Source of the DNA: Candidatus Moraniibacteriota bacterium
Lineage (GTDB): Bacteria > Patescibacteriota > Minisyncoccia > Moranbacterales > GCA-2747515
NCBI GenBank assembly: GCA_023133275.1
Contig: JAGLWU010000015.1
Location: 1 to 37,192, forward strand
Direction of reading: 5' to 3'
Length of the DNA stretch: 37,192 bases
In this document: in pieces, positions 1-8,886 of the stretch
How positions within the stretch are numbered: the stretch's first letter is position 1
Layout: every line of letters starts with the position of its first letter
Notes under the pieces: generated by a model
Told to the model about the DNA's origin: nothing
Seen by the model: the letters and a program-made list of their open reading frames with translations, nothing else
The model's database searches: none
Made by a program: the position numbers and the translations under genes

Positions 1-46
1 ACAAATGAAATTGGTAGTGGGGGTTTGGGGCAAAGGTCGATCAAGA

Positions 47-81
47 GTGGCTTACCTTAGGAGAAACCTAAGGCGAGCCAC
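47..81 (+). other. Strong RNA/DNA hairpin (GTGGCTTACCTTAGG-AGAAA-CCTAAGGCGAGCCAC), function unknown
   Basis: 15-bp stem with one wobble and one mismatch around a 5-nt loop; no U-tract follows; lies upstream of the CDS starting at 133. Confidence 0.6.
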
Positions 82-132
82 TATACCTCAGTGGGTGGTA
101 TAATAAATGTATTAATAAATAAAAATAAAAAT

Positions 133-1182
133 ATGAAAAAATCGACAATGAATCTTTTTTCGGGAATTATTGTAATTGTTTTTGTTGCAGGAACAATTTT
201 ATCAGTAAGTCTTACTTTTGCCAAAAATGGTAAAATTCAGGAAAAAACTCAAAGTAAGAGTGAACAAAAAACTGAACAGAAAGTTCAAGAAAAAAAACAA
301 GTGAAGACAGAGGAAAAGACTCAGCAAAAATCTGGAGGAGATGATGCGGGAAAAACTGAAATAAAAATACAAGAAAAAACTCAAATAAAAAGTGAAGAAA
401 AAAATCAAGAGACAGTTGAAGAAAAGACTCAAGTAAAAAATACACAAAAATCTACTAGAAAAGTTAAAGATGAAAATATTGATGATAATGAGACTCAAAT
501 AAAAGCACAACAAAAAACTCAAGAAAAATTTCAAATAAAGTCTGAAAAAGATTTCGAGAGTGAGACAGAAAATAAAATGAGTGATGATTCAATGAACGAT
601 GTTGATATTGAAAAAGATGATGAAAATATAGAACAAGATAATAATGCGAAAAAATATAAAGAAAATATTTATAATGTAAATAAAAATCTTGAAAAAGTTG
701 CAAATAAAGTAAAAAATAATGAAAAAGTTGCCAAAGAAATAAAAGAAGTAATTGAAGAAAATGAGGATTCATCAGATGAGATTGTTGATGCGATGGAGAA
801 AGTGGAAAATAGAAATAAATTTAAGCAAATTTTGATAGGAGCGGATTATAAAAATTTAGGGCAACTTAGAAGTAGTCTTGTGCAAAATAGAAATCAAATT
901 AGAAAACTTACACAAGTCATGGAAGATCTAGAGTTAGAAGATAAAGAAACTATTCAAGAACAATTACAAACTCTTAATCAAGAAAGGGAAAGGATTGAGT
1001 CTGTTATTAGAAATAATGAAAGTGGTTTTAGTATTTTTGGTTGGGCGTTTAGAATTACGAATGGTTACCCAAAAGATTCCATTGATGAAGTGAATGATTC
1101 AGAAGATATTGTTAAAGATGAGGAAATTGAAGATGAGAATGGCGAAGAAAGTGAGGAAACTGAAGCTGAAAAAACTGAGTAG
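133..1182 (+). CDS. Membrane-anchored/secreted K/E/Q-rich repeat protein of unknown function
   Basis: ORF 91..1182; likely start ATG at 133 (MKKSTMNLFSGIIVIVFVAGTIL...), N-terminal hydrophobic segment followed by degenerate EEKTQ-K repeats. Confidence 0.7.
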   Translation: MKKSTMNLFSGIIVIVFVAGTILSVSLTFAKNGKIQEKTQSKSEQKTEQKVQEKKQVKTEEKTQQKSGGDDAGKTEIKIQEKTQIKSEEKNQETVEEKTQVKNTQKSTRKVKDENIDDNETQIKAQQKTQEKFQIKSEKDFESETENKMSDDSMNDVDIEKDDENIEQDNNAKKYKENIYNVNKNLEKVANKVKNNEKVAKEIKEVIEENEDSSDEIVDAMEKVENRNKFKQILIGADYKNLGQLRSSLVQNRNQIRKLTQVMEDLELEDKETIQEQLQTLNQERERIESVIRNNESGFSIFGWAFRITNGYPKDSIDEVNDSEDIVKDEEIEDENGEESEETEAEKTE

Positions 1183-1212
1183 AAATTATTTATATTTTTT
1201 TGAATAAATTAA

Positions 1213-1245
1213 AGCCATTAGTTATTTTACTGATGGTTTTTATTT
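1213..1245 (+). terminator. Rho-independent terminator
   Basis: AGCCATTAGT-TATTTT-ACTGATGGTT stem (10 bp with wobbles) followed by T-rich tract, 30 nt after a stop codon. Confidence 0.6.
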
Positions 1246-1330
1246 TGCTAAAAAATTTTAAGAAGTTTTTTTATATATTTTAAAAATTTAGAAATTCAAT
1301 AAAGAGTTATGATGCCTTATTTAGAGTTCA

Positions 1331-1352
1331 AAAAAGCCCGTGCGGCGAGCAC
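1331..1352 (+). repeat. Dispersed hairpin motif copy 1 (AAAAAGCCCGTGCGGCGAGCAC)
   Basis: Identical or near-identical to five other intergenic copies; GTGC-GGCGA-GCAC stem-loop. Confidence 0.85.
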
Positions 1353-1413
1353 AAAATATCATTTAAATTAAAATAAAAGTTTTGTTTTAAAAAAATGTGG
1401 TAGAATTAAAGTT

Positions 1414-3120
1414 ATGAATAATAAATGGAAAATTAAGGAAAAACTAGAAGTCAATATTAAAGATTTAAAAGTTGAACCGATTGTGGAATATCTTTTAATT
1501 CAGCGGGGGATTAGAAGTAAACAGGAGGCAGAACAATTTTTAAATCCAGATTACGAAAAAGATTTGCATGATCCTTTTCTTTTTAGGGATATGGAAAAAT
1601 TTATTGAGCGTATTCGGCAAGCGATAAATTCTAATGAAAAAGTGGGTATTTTTGGTGATCATGATGTTGATGGTGTGAGTAGTGCAACGTTGATGGCGGA
1701 AATTTTAGAAAAGTTAAATTTGGATGTGGATGTGTATATTCCAGATAAATTAACAGAAGGTCATGGAATAAATAAAAAAGCTGTTGATCAATTTACAAAA
1801 TCTGGAATAACTTTAATGATTACTGTTGATTGCGGGATGTCAAATGTTGCAGAGATTGAATATGCGAAAGAAAAAAATATTGAAACGATTATTACAGATC
1901 ACCACATTGCTCCAGATGAAATTCCTGATGTGGTGGCGATTATTAATCCAAAAGTGAAAAATTGCGGTTATCCTTTTACGGGACTTTGTGGCACGGGTGT
2001 GGTTTTTAAAATTGTTCAAGCGATTTACACAACTTTTTTTCCTGATGAAATGGAGCAGTTGAAGTGGATTTTAGATATTGTTGGCGTGGGCACGGTGGCG
2101 GATTGCATGCCTTTGTTAGATGAAAATCGGACTTTGGTAAAGTATGGATTGATAGTTTTGTCTAAAACGCAACGGATTGGTTATCAAGAAATGATCAGTG
2201 TGGGCAGAATGCCAATCAGTGGTAATAAGATTCCGACGGCTGAAACGGTTGCTTTTCAAATTGCTCCTCGAATTAATGCGGCGGGTAGAATGTCGCATGC
2301 TCGAGAGGCTTACGATCTTTTGCGAGAAACTAATTCTTTGAAAGCAATAGAACGGGCGAAAGATATTGAACAGAAAAATGTGGAACGAAGAAAAATTACA
2401 GAAAAAATTACAAAAGAGGTAGAAAAAATAGTGGAGTCTGATTTTGCAGAAAAACCTTTTATTTTTTTGGTGGCAGAACATTATCCAGTGGGAATTGTCG
2501 GAATTGTGGCGGGTCGGATTGCGGAAAAATATAGGAAACCAGTGGGAATTTTTACGCAAGAGAAAAAAGAAAGTCGTGGGTCTTTTCGAAGTGTGCAAGG
2601 AATTCATATTTTGGAGGCGATAAAGGAAAGTGCTGATTTGTTGACTCAATTTGGTGGACATACTCAGGCGGCGGGAGCTGTTATTTCTAATGATAATTTG
2701 GATGATTTTCATTTAGCGATGCAAGAATCTGTTGGACGGCAAGCGAAGAATTTTAAAAAGGAGATGATTGAGGAAATTGATTTGGAAATTTCTCATTCAG
2801 AGATTACTTTTGAATTGGTGAATGAAATTAAGAAGTTTGAGCCGTTTGGTGAGGCAAATCGAGAGCCTAAATTTTTGATTAAAAATTTGCGGTTGCAGGA
2901 AATTCGGGGCGTGGGAAATGGTGATAAACATTTAAAGCTTAGATTAGTTGGTGAAGATAGTCAGATTTTTAATGCAATTGGTTTTAATTTAGGAGATCAA
3001 AAAAAAGATTTGGTTGTTGGTGAGGAGGTTGACATTGTTTGTAATATTGGTGAGAATGAATGGCAGGGTAATGTGAGTATTCAGTTTAAATTGATTGACA
3101 TTGGGAGGTTTGAGGGGTAA
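1414..3120 (+). CDS. recJ: Single-stranded-DNA-specific exonuclease RecJ
   Basis: DHH-family motifs: GDHDVDGVSSATL, TVDCGMSN, TDHH, GGHTQAAGA; length typical of RecJ. Confidence 0.95.
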   Translation: MNNKWKIKEKLEVNIKDLKVEPIVEYLLIQRGIRSKQEAEQFLNPDYEKDLHDPFLFRDMEKFIERIRQAINSNEKVGIFGDHDVDGVSSATLMAEILEKLNLDVDVYIPDKLTEGHGINKKAVDQFTKSGITLMITVDCGMSNVAEIEYAKEKNIETIITDHHIAPDEIPDVVAIINPKVKNCGYPFTGLCGTGVVFKIVQAIYTTFFPDEMEQLKWILDIVGVGTVADCMPLLDENRTLVKYGLIVLSKTQRIGYQEMISVGRMPISGNKIPTAETVAFQIAPRINAAGRMSHAREAYDLLRETNSLKAIERAKDIEQKNVERRKITEKITKEVEKIVESDFAEKPFIFLVAEHYPVGIVGIVAGRIAEKYRKPVGIFTQEKKESRGSFRSVQGIHILEAIKESADLLTQFGGHTQAAGAVISNDNLDDFHLAMQESVGRQAKNFKKEMIEEIDLEISHSEITFELVNEIKKFEPFGEANREPKFLIKNLRLQEIRGVGNGDKHLKLRLVGEDSQIFNAIGFNLGDQKKDLVVGEEVDIVCNIGENEWQGNVSIQFKLIDIGRFEG

Positions 3121-3149
3121 AATTATAAATTTTAAAATAGTATAGAAAT

Positions 3150-3566
3150 ATGTTAAATCCAGATTTTCCAATAATTAAAGGGGAATTTCAAATGACTAAA
3201 AATTGGTCAATTAATTTACCTATTGATTTTAATAAAAGAATAGAGGAGGGATCTTTAGTAATTTGGAAGAAAGACTTTACTATTTGGATTAATGTTTTGG
3301 GTAGTGAAAAATTTACTAAAAAAGAACAAATAAATTTTGTAAAAAATAATATATCAAAAGACCATTATGATTTTTTTGAAGAGAATGAAAGTGGGTTATA
3401 TAGATTCAAATATAAATTAGATGAATTTGAAGATTGTTTAGAAGTTAATACTTTTGTTTTTGGTGAACTTGGGTATGTTCAAATGTCTTTTTATTATGAT
3501 AATGACAAAGACACTGATATTGTAAATAAAATTTGGAGAAGTGTTAAAGAAAATGCTCATGCTTAA
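3150..3566 (+). CDS. Hypothetical protein
   Basis: ORF 138 aa; alternative start ATG at 3192; fills the intergenic space in operon order. Confidence 0.6.
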   Translation: MLNPDFPIIKGEFQMTKNWSINLPIDFNKRIEEGSLVIWKKDFTIWINVLGSEKFTKKEQINFVKNNISKDHYDFFEENESGLYRFKYKLDEFEDCLEVNTFVFGELGYVQMSFYYDNDKDTDIVNKIWRSVKENAHA

Positions 3567-4944
3567 AAAAACACTAAACATTTTAGCAAGATATTGGGTG
3601 ATCCTATTTTTATCATGGATGACTTTTATGTATTGGTTTGCAGTACAATTTGAATTAGGATTAAACTGGAAAATGCTAATTGTAATCTGGACAGTCATTG
3701 CTGTATTTGCTCGGATAGGCGGTTTTCTTAAAATCATTCCAGTACGATTAAGTAAGCTTTGGTTAGTCTCAGTTTTTATCTATCCTTTGGTCGAGACAAT
3801 AATTCGAATTTATATTGCAAAAGATATTATTGCATATTCTTGGCGTTATTTTAACACAGCCGAACATTTCTTTTGGATGATGTTTTTATTGATTATTTCA
3901 TATCCGCTTTTCTATAAAGTCTTGCAAAAACTAAATGGTTTTCATCGATTTATTCATATTTTCGGATTTTTGATGGTGATAGGGATATTTAATGAATTTT
4001 TTGAGTTTATAATAAGAGATTATATTCATAAAATTCCTCAAAGTGAGATGGGTGTTTGGTATAAAGACACAATTTATGATTTGAGCATAAATATTCCAGG
4101 GGTGATTGCGGGTATGATTTTAGTGCATTTCTTTGATAAGGGACAAAAGCAGGAAGTTGACGTTGAGGATAATAAAAATTTGGAAGAGTTAAAAAATGAT
4201 AAACAAATTAAAGTTAAGAAATTATTGAGTTTTTTTGAAAAACATCTAAAATCTTTTTTTGATAATAAATTTTTCAAGTTAATTAAAAAACCTTTTGGAA
4301 GTAAATGGTTTAAGAGAATTTTTATTTTGGGAGTTGCTAGTTTTATATTTTTGATTGGTATTAATTTTTATATTATCAAATCTACGCAAGATCAAATTTA
4401 TTTTAATCAAGATAATTTACCAGAATATCAGACGGCTTTATTATTGGGTGCAAAAGTTTATGATGATGGAACTTTGAGTTTTATTATGCAGGATAGAGCA
4501 GATACAGCGATTGAAATTTATAATTTAGGTAAAGTTGAGAAAATTTTAGTGAGTGGTGATCATGGGACGACTGGTTATGACGAGGTTAATACGGTGAAAA
4601 ATTATTTAGTTAAAAAAGGTATTCCTGAAAAAGATATTTTTACGGATCACGCGGGTTTTGATACTTATGATAGTGTATATCGGGCAAAGAATATTTTTGA
4701 GGTGAGGTCGATGATTATTGTTACACAGGAATTTCATCTTCCGCGGGCGATTTATATTGCGAATTCTTTGGGCGTTGAGAGTGTGGGGATTGTGGCGGAT
4801 AAGCGGAGAAGTTTTTTGATAAATTATTTGCGGGAAAATGTGGCGAGGATTAAGGCTTTTTTGAATGTTGTGTTTGGGGCTGAGTCTGAGTTTTTGGGTG
4901 AGAGGATTCCGATTACAGGGGAGAGTAAGGAGAGTTGGGATTAA
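3553..4944 (+). CDS. Membrane protein: N-terminal multi-TM (DUF2238/YjdF-like) region plus C-terminal SanA/YdcF-like DUF218 domain
   Basis: C-terminal ALLLGAKVYDDGTLS...KILVSGDHG...KGIPEKDIFTDHAGFDTYDS...SMIIVTQEFHLPRAIYIA is DUF218-like; N-terminal TM helices with WYKDTIYDLSINIPGVIAG motif; start overlaps upstream stop. Confidence 0.8.
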   Translation: MLMLKKTLNILARYWVILFLSWMTFMYWFAVQFELGLNWKMLIVIWTVIAVFARIGGFLKIIPVRLSKLWLVSVFIYPLVETIIRIYIAKDIIAYSWRYFNTAEHFFWMMFLLIISYPLFYKVLQKLNGFHRFIHIFGFLMVIGIFNEFFEFIIRDYIHKIPQSEMGVWYKDTIYDLSINIPGVIAGMILVHFFDKGQKQEVDVEDNKNLEELKNDKQIKVKKLLSFFEKHLKSFFDNKFFKLIKKPFGSKWFKRIFILGVASFIFLIGINFYIIKSTQDQIYFNQDNLPEYQTALLLGAKVYDDGTLSFIMQDRADTAIEIYNLGKVEKILVSGDHGTTGYDEVNTVKNYLVKKGIPEKDIFTDHAGFDTYDSVYRAKNIFEVRSMIIVTQEFHLPRAIYIANSLGVESVGIVADKRRSFLINYLRENVARIKAFLNVVFGAESEFLGERIPITGESKESWD

Positions 4945-4969
4945 AAAAACTTTTTAATATGTTATATCG

Positions 4970-5707
4970 ATGGATATTGGTAAATGTAAACTTTGTTTAA
5001 AAGAAAAGGAATTATTGAAACAATCGCATATAATTCCTAAGTTTATGTATAAAGAAATATATGAAAATAATAGTATGGTTTATTTTGAGCCATCAACTGA
5101 TTATAGTAAAATAATACAGACTGGTTATTTTGATAAAAATATTCTTTGCAAAGATTGTGATGGGAGTGTTATTGGTAAATTAGAAGATTATGTTTCAAGA
5201 TTTTTTTATGGAGGAAGATTAGATATTTCTCTTAAAAAATTTGTAAAAAAAGGTAAATTAGATGTTATATGTGCAGAAAATGTTGATTATAAAAAAATAA
5301 AGCTTTTCTTACTTTCTCTTATTTGGAGAGCTAGTATATCAAATAATAAATTCTTTAGTGAAGTTAAAATTGGTGCTACTTATGAAGAAATAATGAGAAA
5401 GTTTATCATTGAAAATGAAGTTGTTTCGGATAATTTTTGTCCTTGTGTAATTATATCCTATAGAGAACATGAACATCTTAAAAAAATGACAAGGCAACCT
5501 GCTCAAGTTAAGTTTAATTTTAGCTCAAAGACTGGATATGTATTTTTTATTGCAGGAGTTAAATATATTTTTAAAATAACTAAAAAAGAAAACGATTCTA
5601 TATTTTTAAATTTTACTTTGAATAGTGATAATAATAGATTCTTAATGATTCAGGCGAATGAAAAATTAAGAGAAGATTTTATAACAGATAATTTTATAAA
5701 TATATAA
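4970..5707 (+). CDS. Putative HNH-like zinc-binding protein (CxxC ... SHIIPKF ... CxxC)
   Basis: CKLCLKEKELLKQSHIIPKFMYKEIY ... NILCKDCDG motif. Confidence 0.6.
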   Translation: MDIGKCKLCLKEKELLKQSHIIPKFMYKEIYENNSMVYFEPSTDYSKIIQTGYFDKNILCKDCDGSVIGKLEDYVSRFFYGGRLDISLKKFVKKGKLDVICAENVDYKKIKLFLLSLIWRASISNNKFFSEVKIGATYEEIMRKFIIENEVVSDNFCPCVIISYREHEHLKKMTRQPAQVKFNFSSKTGYVFFIAGVKYIFKITKKENDSIFLNFTLNSDNNRFLMIQANEKLREDFITDNFINI

Positions 5708-5735
5708 AAAACCACTTCATCACGAAGTGGTTTTT
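5707..5735. terminator. Bidirectional terminator
   Basis: AAAACCACTTC-ATCAC-GAAGTGGTTTT perfect stem flanked by A/T runs between a + CDS and a - tRNA. Confidence 0.85.
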
Positions 5736-5739
5736 AAAA

Positions 5740-5815
5740 TGGTGGGTGCAGGGGGATTCGAACCCTCGACCGTCGGCTTAAAAGGCCGCTGCTCTACCAA
5801 CTGAGCTATGCACCC
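5740..5815 (-). tRNA. tRNA-Lys (anticodon UUU), CCA encoded
   Basis: Reverse complement GGGTGCATAGCTCAGTTGGTAGAGCAGCGGCCTTTTAAGCCGACGGTCGAGGGTTCGAATCCCCCTGCACCCACCA; canonical cloverleaf. Confidence 0.95.
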
Positions 5816-5939
5816 ATATTTTTAATTTACCTTTTCAAACAAAAATAAATTTACTAAACACAATAACACAATTGTAACTAAAAAATCAACACATGTCAAC
5901 ATTGGATTTTTTCACCCTTTCATAGTATGATTATAACAT

Positions 5940-6998
5940 ATGCTTAAACTAAAAATAACAACAATTTTATTAGCGATTATCATTTTATCAGGATGTATTG
6001 GCGGAAGTCCCAAGGAATCAGGTAGTGCCATTGGTGGAGTGATGCGGAGTGATGATAGTGGAAACTCATTTATCTCTAAATCAAAAATTGATGAAAAAAC
6101 TTCATTAGTACGAACAAATGTTTTATCAATGGCAATCGATCCTTCTGATGGGGATACTGTTTATGCAGGCACTCAAGAAAATGGTTTGTATGTTAGTGAT
6201 AATAAAGGAGAGCTTTGGAAATCATTGAATTTACCTTTGGCAAATATTAGAGGGATAATTATTAATCCGCAGAATACTCGTAATATTTATGTAAGTGGTA
6301 TGTTGAATGGTAGGGGAACCATTTTTCGTACTGATGATAAAGGAGAGAATTTTAAAGAAATTTACATAGAGCCGATTGACGGCACTAATATTACTGCACT
6401 TAATATTCATCCAAAAAATCCAAATATTATTTACGCTGGGTTGAGTAGTAGTTTATTAATTCGTTCTTTCAATGGAGGAAAAACGTGGGAAGATTTATTT
6501 TCATTGGAAGAGGCTAATATTTTAGAAATACTTTTTGATGCAGATGATGTAAAAACGATTTATGTTTTAAATTCTAAAAATGGTTTGTATAAATCTCGAG
6601 ATGGGAGTTTAACTTTTACGGATGTGAGTTTATTGGAAAGAGAAGAGGATCAAAAAATTTATGAGGGAAATATTTATTCTTTGGCAGTGGATTCTGTTGT
6701 GTCGGGTGTAGTTTTAGTCGGTACGGATAATGGTGTTTTCCAGTCTATTGACTATGGTCGTTCGTGGAAGGAGGTTGATACGATTGATAGTGTGAAAGGT
6801 ATTCCTATTTATGCGTTGGCGATCAATCCACATAATACTGATCAGATAGTTTATGCGGCGGCTAAAGCGGTGTATACTAAGATAGGGAATAGTTGGGCGA
6901 TTACGGATACGACGAGTAATCGGGTGGTGAATGTTATTAAGCATGATCCTGTTAAGAATGGGATTATTTATATGGGGTTGATGAGCGTGGGGAAATAG
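5940..6998 (+). CDS. Lipoprotein with BNR/sialidase-like (Ycf48-like beta-propeller) repeats
   Basis: Lipobox LSGC near N-terminus; repeated DPSDGDTVYAGTQENGLYVSDNKGELW / NPQNTRNIYVSG...TDDKGENF units. Confidence 0.8.
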   Translation: MLKLKITTILLAIIILSGCIGGSPKESGSAIGGVMRSDDSGNSFISKSKIDEKTSLVRTNVLSMAIDPSDGDTVYAGTQENGLYVSDNKGELWKSLNLPLANIRGIIINPQNTRNIYVSGMLNGRGTIFRTDDKGENFKEIYIEPIDGTNITALNIHPKNPNIIYAGLSSSLLIRSFNGGKTWEDLFSLEEANILEILFDADDVKTIYVLNSKNGLYKSRDGSLTFTDVSLLEREEDQKIYEGNIYSLAVDSVVSGVVLVGTDNGVFQSIDYGRSWKEVDTIDSVKGIPIYALAINPHNTDQIVYAAAKAVYTKIGNSWAITDTTSNRVVNVIKHDPVKNGIIYMGLMSVGK

Positions 6999-7042
6999 AT
7001 TGGTAGATTGGTAGATTTTTAGTATTTTAGAAATTAGATAGT

Positions 7043-7912
7043 ATGAAAAAAATAAATTTGCAAAATTTTAAACAATTTTTTAAATCAAAAAAAAATTTAT
7101 TGATAGTTTTTTTGGTATTTTTTGTTTTATTTATAGCTTTTACTAAAAAAGAAAATGAATGTTTTAAGTTGAGGTTAAAAATGATAAAGTTAGAAAGTGA
7201 GTTAGATAGTGTTAAAAATAAAGCAGAACAAAAGGAAAAAGAGATTGTTGAAGAAAGACAAATAAAAGAAAAGTCAAAAGAAAATTACGAAAAAGGAGTG
7301 TTTAAAGTTTATGATGCAGAAGATTTTTCTGACAAATATTATATGAAAGTTGATGTTAACTTGTATGAACAAGATAAAAAAGATGATTCTGTTACTGGGG
7401 AGAGTGCAATTTTTCGTATTTTTAGTAAAAAGACTGATGAAGAGTTAAATAATTTTAGTTCTAGTTATATTTATTTTTGGCTAAAAGATGGAAAATTTCA
7501 AGTAAATAAAGGTGAATTGTACGATAATGGTCCAATTTTTTATCAAGATTTTAATTTGGATGGAGTGGAAGATTTTGCAATTTTAGAGGGAAATAAAAGT
7601 TGTTATTATGGATTTTCATTTGATGTCTATTTAGTGAAAAATGGAGAGTTTGTTCTCAGTAAAGAGTTTTCTGATTTAGCACAAAATTATTGTGGAATGT
7701 TTACAATGAAAAATAATAAAATTTCAACGATGACTAAAAGTGGATGTTGTTGGCATGAATATAGCGAATTTGTAGTTGTAAATGGAAAACCTAAATTAAC
7801 GTCTAAAATCACAGAAGAGTTAATTTTTGATAATTTTAAAATTACAACTGAAAAATTAGTAAATGGAGTTTGGACGAAAGAAATTAAAGAGAAGCCCGTA
7901 GAGAAAGATTAA
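7043..7912 (+). CDS. Membrane-anchored protein with coiled coil and an XAC2610/FG-GAP-like C-terminal region
   Basis: N-terminal TM, charged coiled coil, then YQDFNLDGVEDFAIL. Confidence 0.6.
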   Translation: MKKINLQNFKQFFKSKKNLLIVFLVFFVLFIAFTKKENECFKLRLKMIKLESELDSVKNKAEQKEKEIVEERQIKEKSKENYEKGVFKVYDAEDFSDKYYMKVDVNLYEQDKKDDSVTGESAIFRIFSKKTDEELNNFSSSYIYFWLKDGKFQVNKGELYDNGPIFYQDFNLDGVEDFAILEGNKSCYYGFSFDVYLVKNGEFVLSKEFSDLAQNYCGMFTMKNNKISTMTKSGCCWHEYSEFVVVNGKPKLTSKITEELIFDNFKITTEKLVNGVWTKEIKEKPVEKD

Positions 7913-7922
7913 TTTTCAGTTC

Positions 7923-7944
7923 AAAAAGCCAGTGCAGCGAGCAC
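7923..7944 (+). repeat. Dispersed hairpin motif copy 2 (AAAAAGCCAGTGCAGCGAGCAC)
   Basis: Same motif; stem extends to CAGTGC-AGCGA-GCACTG. Confidence 0.8.
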
Positions 7945-8019
7945 TGTTATTATTTTTAGTTTAAAAATGTTTATTAAGTGTTATAATAATTAAGGTTTAT
8001 AATTTAAGTAAAAAAATTT

Positions 8020-8577
8020 ATGTACAAGAAAATAATTGAGGATAACAAAAGTCGAATGGATGACAACATTGATCATCTAAACAAAGAATTTTCAAAGTTA
8101 AGAACAGGACGAGCAAATCCAGCTTTAGTCGAAGAAATTAGTGTAAATTATTATGGAACAGCAACGCCATTGAAACAAGTGGCAAATATTTCTATTCCAG
8201 AAGCTCGTCAGATTGTCATTCAACCTTGGGATAAGGCGGCGATGGATGATATAGAAACAGCTATTAATAATGCAGACATTGGCGTTACTCCGTCAAACGA
8301 TGGCGATTCATTGCGAATTACTTTGCCACCGATGACTGAGGAAAATCGAAAAGATTTAGTAAAAGTTTTAAATAATATTGCTGAGGAAAGTCGGGTAACA
8401 GTTCGGAATATTCGTGAGGATGTTTGGAAATCAATTCAGGAGGCTGAGAAAAATGGTGAAATTGCGGAGGATGATAAGTTTGCGGGCAAGGATGCTTTAC
8501 AAAAGGTGGTTGATGAGTATAATGATAAGATTGAGAGTCTTCGTAAACAAAAGGAGGATGATGTGATGACAGTGTAG
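8020..8577 (+). CDS. frr: Ribosome recycling factor
   Basis: LRTGRANPALVEEISVNYYGTATPLKQVANISIPEARQIVIQPWD; 185 aa. Confidence 0.97.
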   Translation: MYKKIIEDNKSRMDDNIDHLNKEFSKLRTGRANPALVEEISVNYYGTATPLKQVANISIPEARQIVIQPWDKAAMDDIETAINNADIGVTPSNDGDSLRITLPPMTEENRKDLVKVLNNIAEESRVTVRNIREDVWKSIQEAEKNGEIAEDDKFAGKDALQKVVDEYNDKIESLRKQKEDDVMTV

Positions 8578-8618
8578 ATAAATATAAAAAATAAAATAAT
8601 TATTAAATTTATTAAAAT

Positions 8619-8831
8619 ATGAGTATTGAATTTTATGTTTTATTGTTTATTTTCGGATATGTTTTATGGTCTTTCAAAAAACCTTTAGGTAAATTTGAAG
8701 AAGATTTTAATTATCTAAAGAGTAGAGTTGATTATTTAGAAGAAGAAGTAAATATTGAAGAAACATTAAAAGCACATAAAGAAAGCATTGTTGACTTAAG
8801 AAATAGAATTTCTTCATTGGAGAAAAAATAA
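8619..8831 (+). CDS. Small membrane protein with coiled coil
   Basis: 70-aa ORF, N-terminal TM then heptad-like charged region. Confidence 0.5.
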   Translation: MSIEFYVLLFIFGYVLWSFKKPLGKFEEDFNYLKSRVDYLEEEVNIEETLKAHKESIVDLRNRISSLEKK

Positions 8832-8886
8832 TTTTTCAGGATGACATAACTTTGTTTTTTAGTTTAATTTATATTTTAAAAAAACT

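Noticed and set aside
1-132. Could the GC-rich structured start be RNase P RNA, SRP RNA or a tmRNA 3' end?
   Set aside because: I could not find the conserved landmarks (SRP GGAAGGAAGCAGCC-like loop, tmRNA TTCGANTC/CCA end, RNase P CR-I/CR-V). Left as an unassigned hairpin.
202-772. Minus-strand ORFs 202-534, 212-445 and 464-772 (F/L-rich)
   Set aside because: Shadows of the Lys/Glu-rich repeat CDS on the + strand; no independent coding signal.
1331-1352. Simple intrinsic terminator reading of the hairpin motif
   Set aside because: On the + strand no U-tract follows the stem; the A-run is on the wrong side. It would be terminator-like only on the minus strand, where no convergent gene is present.
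2116-2712. 198-aa minus-strand ORF inside recJ
   Set aside because: Antisense to the strongly conserved recJ reading frame; low-complexity S/F/N/R-rich translation.
6996-7018. Short tandem repeat ATTGGTAG x2-3 after the BNR lipoprotein
   Set aside because: Too short and AT-biased to interpret; likely slippage.
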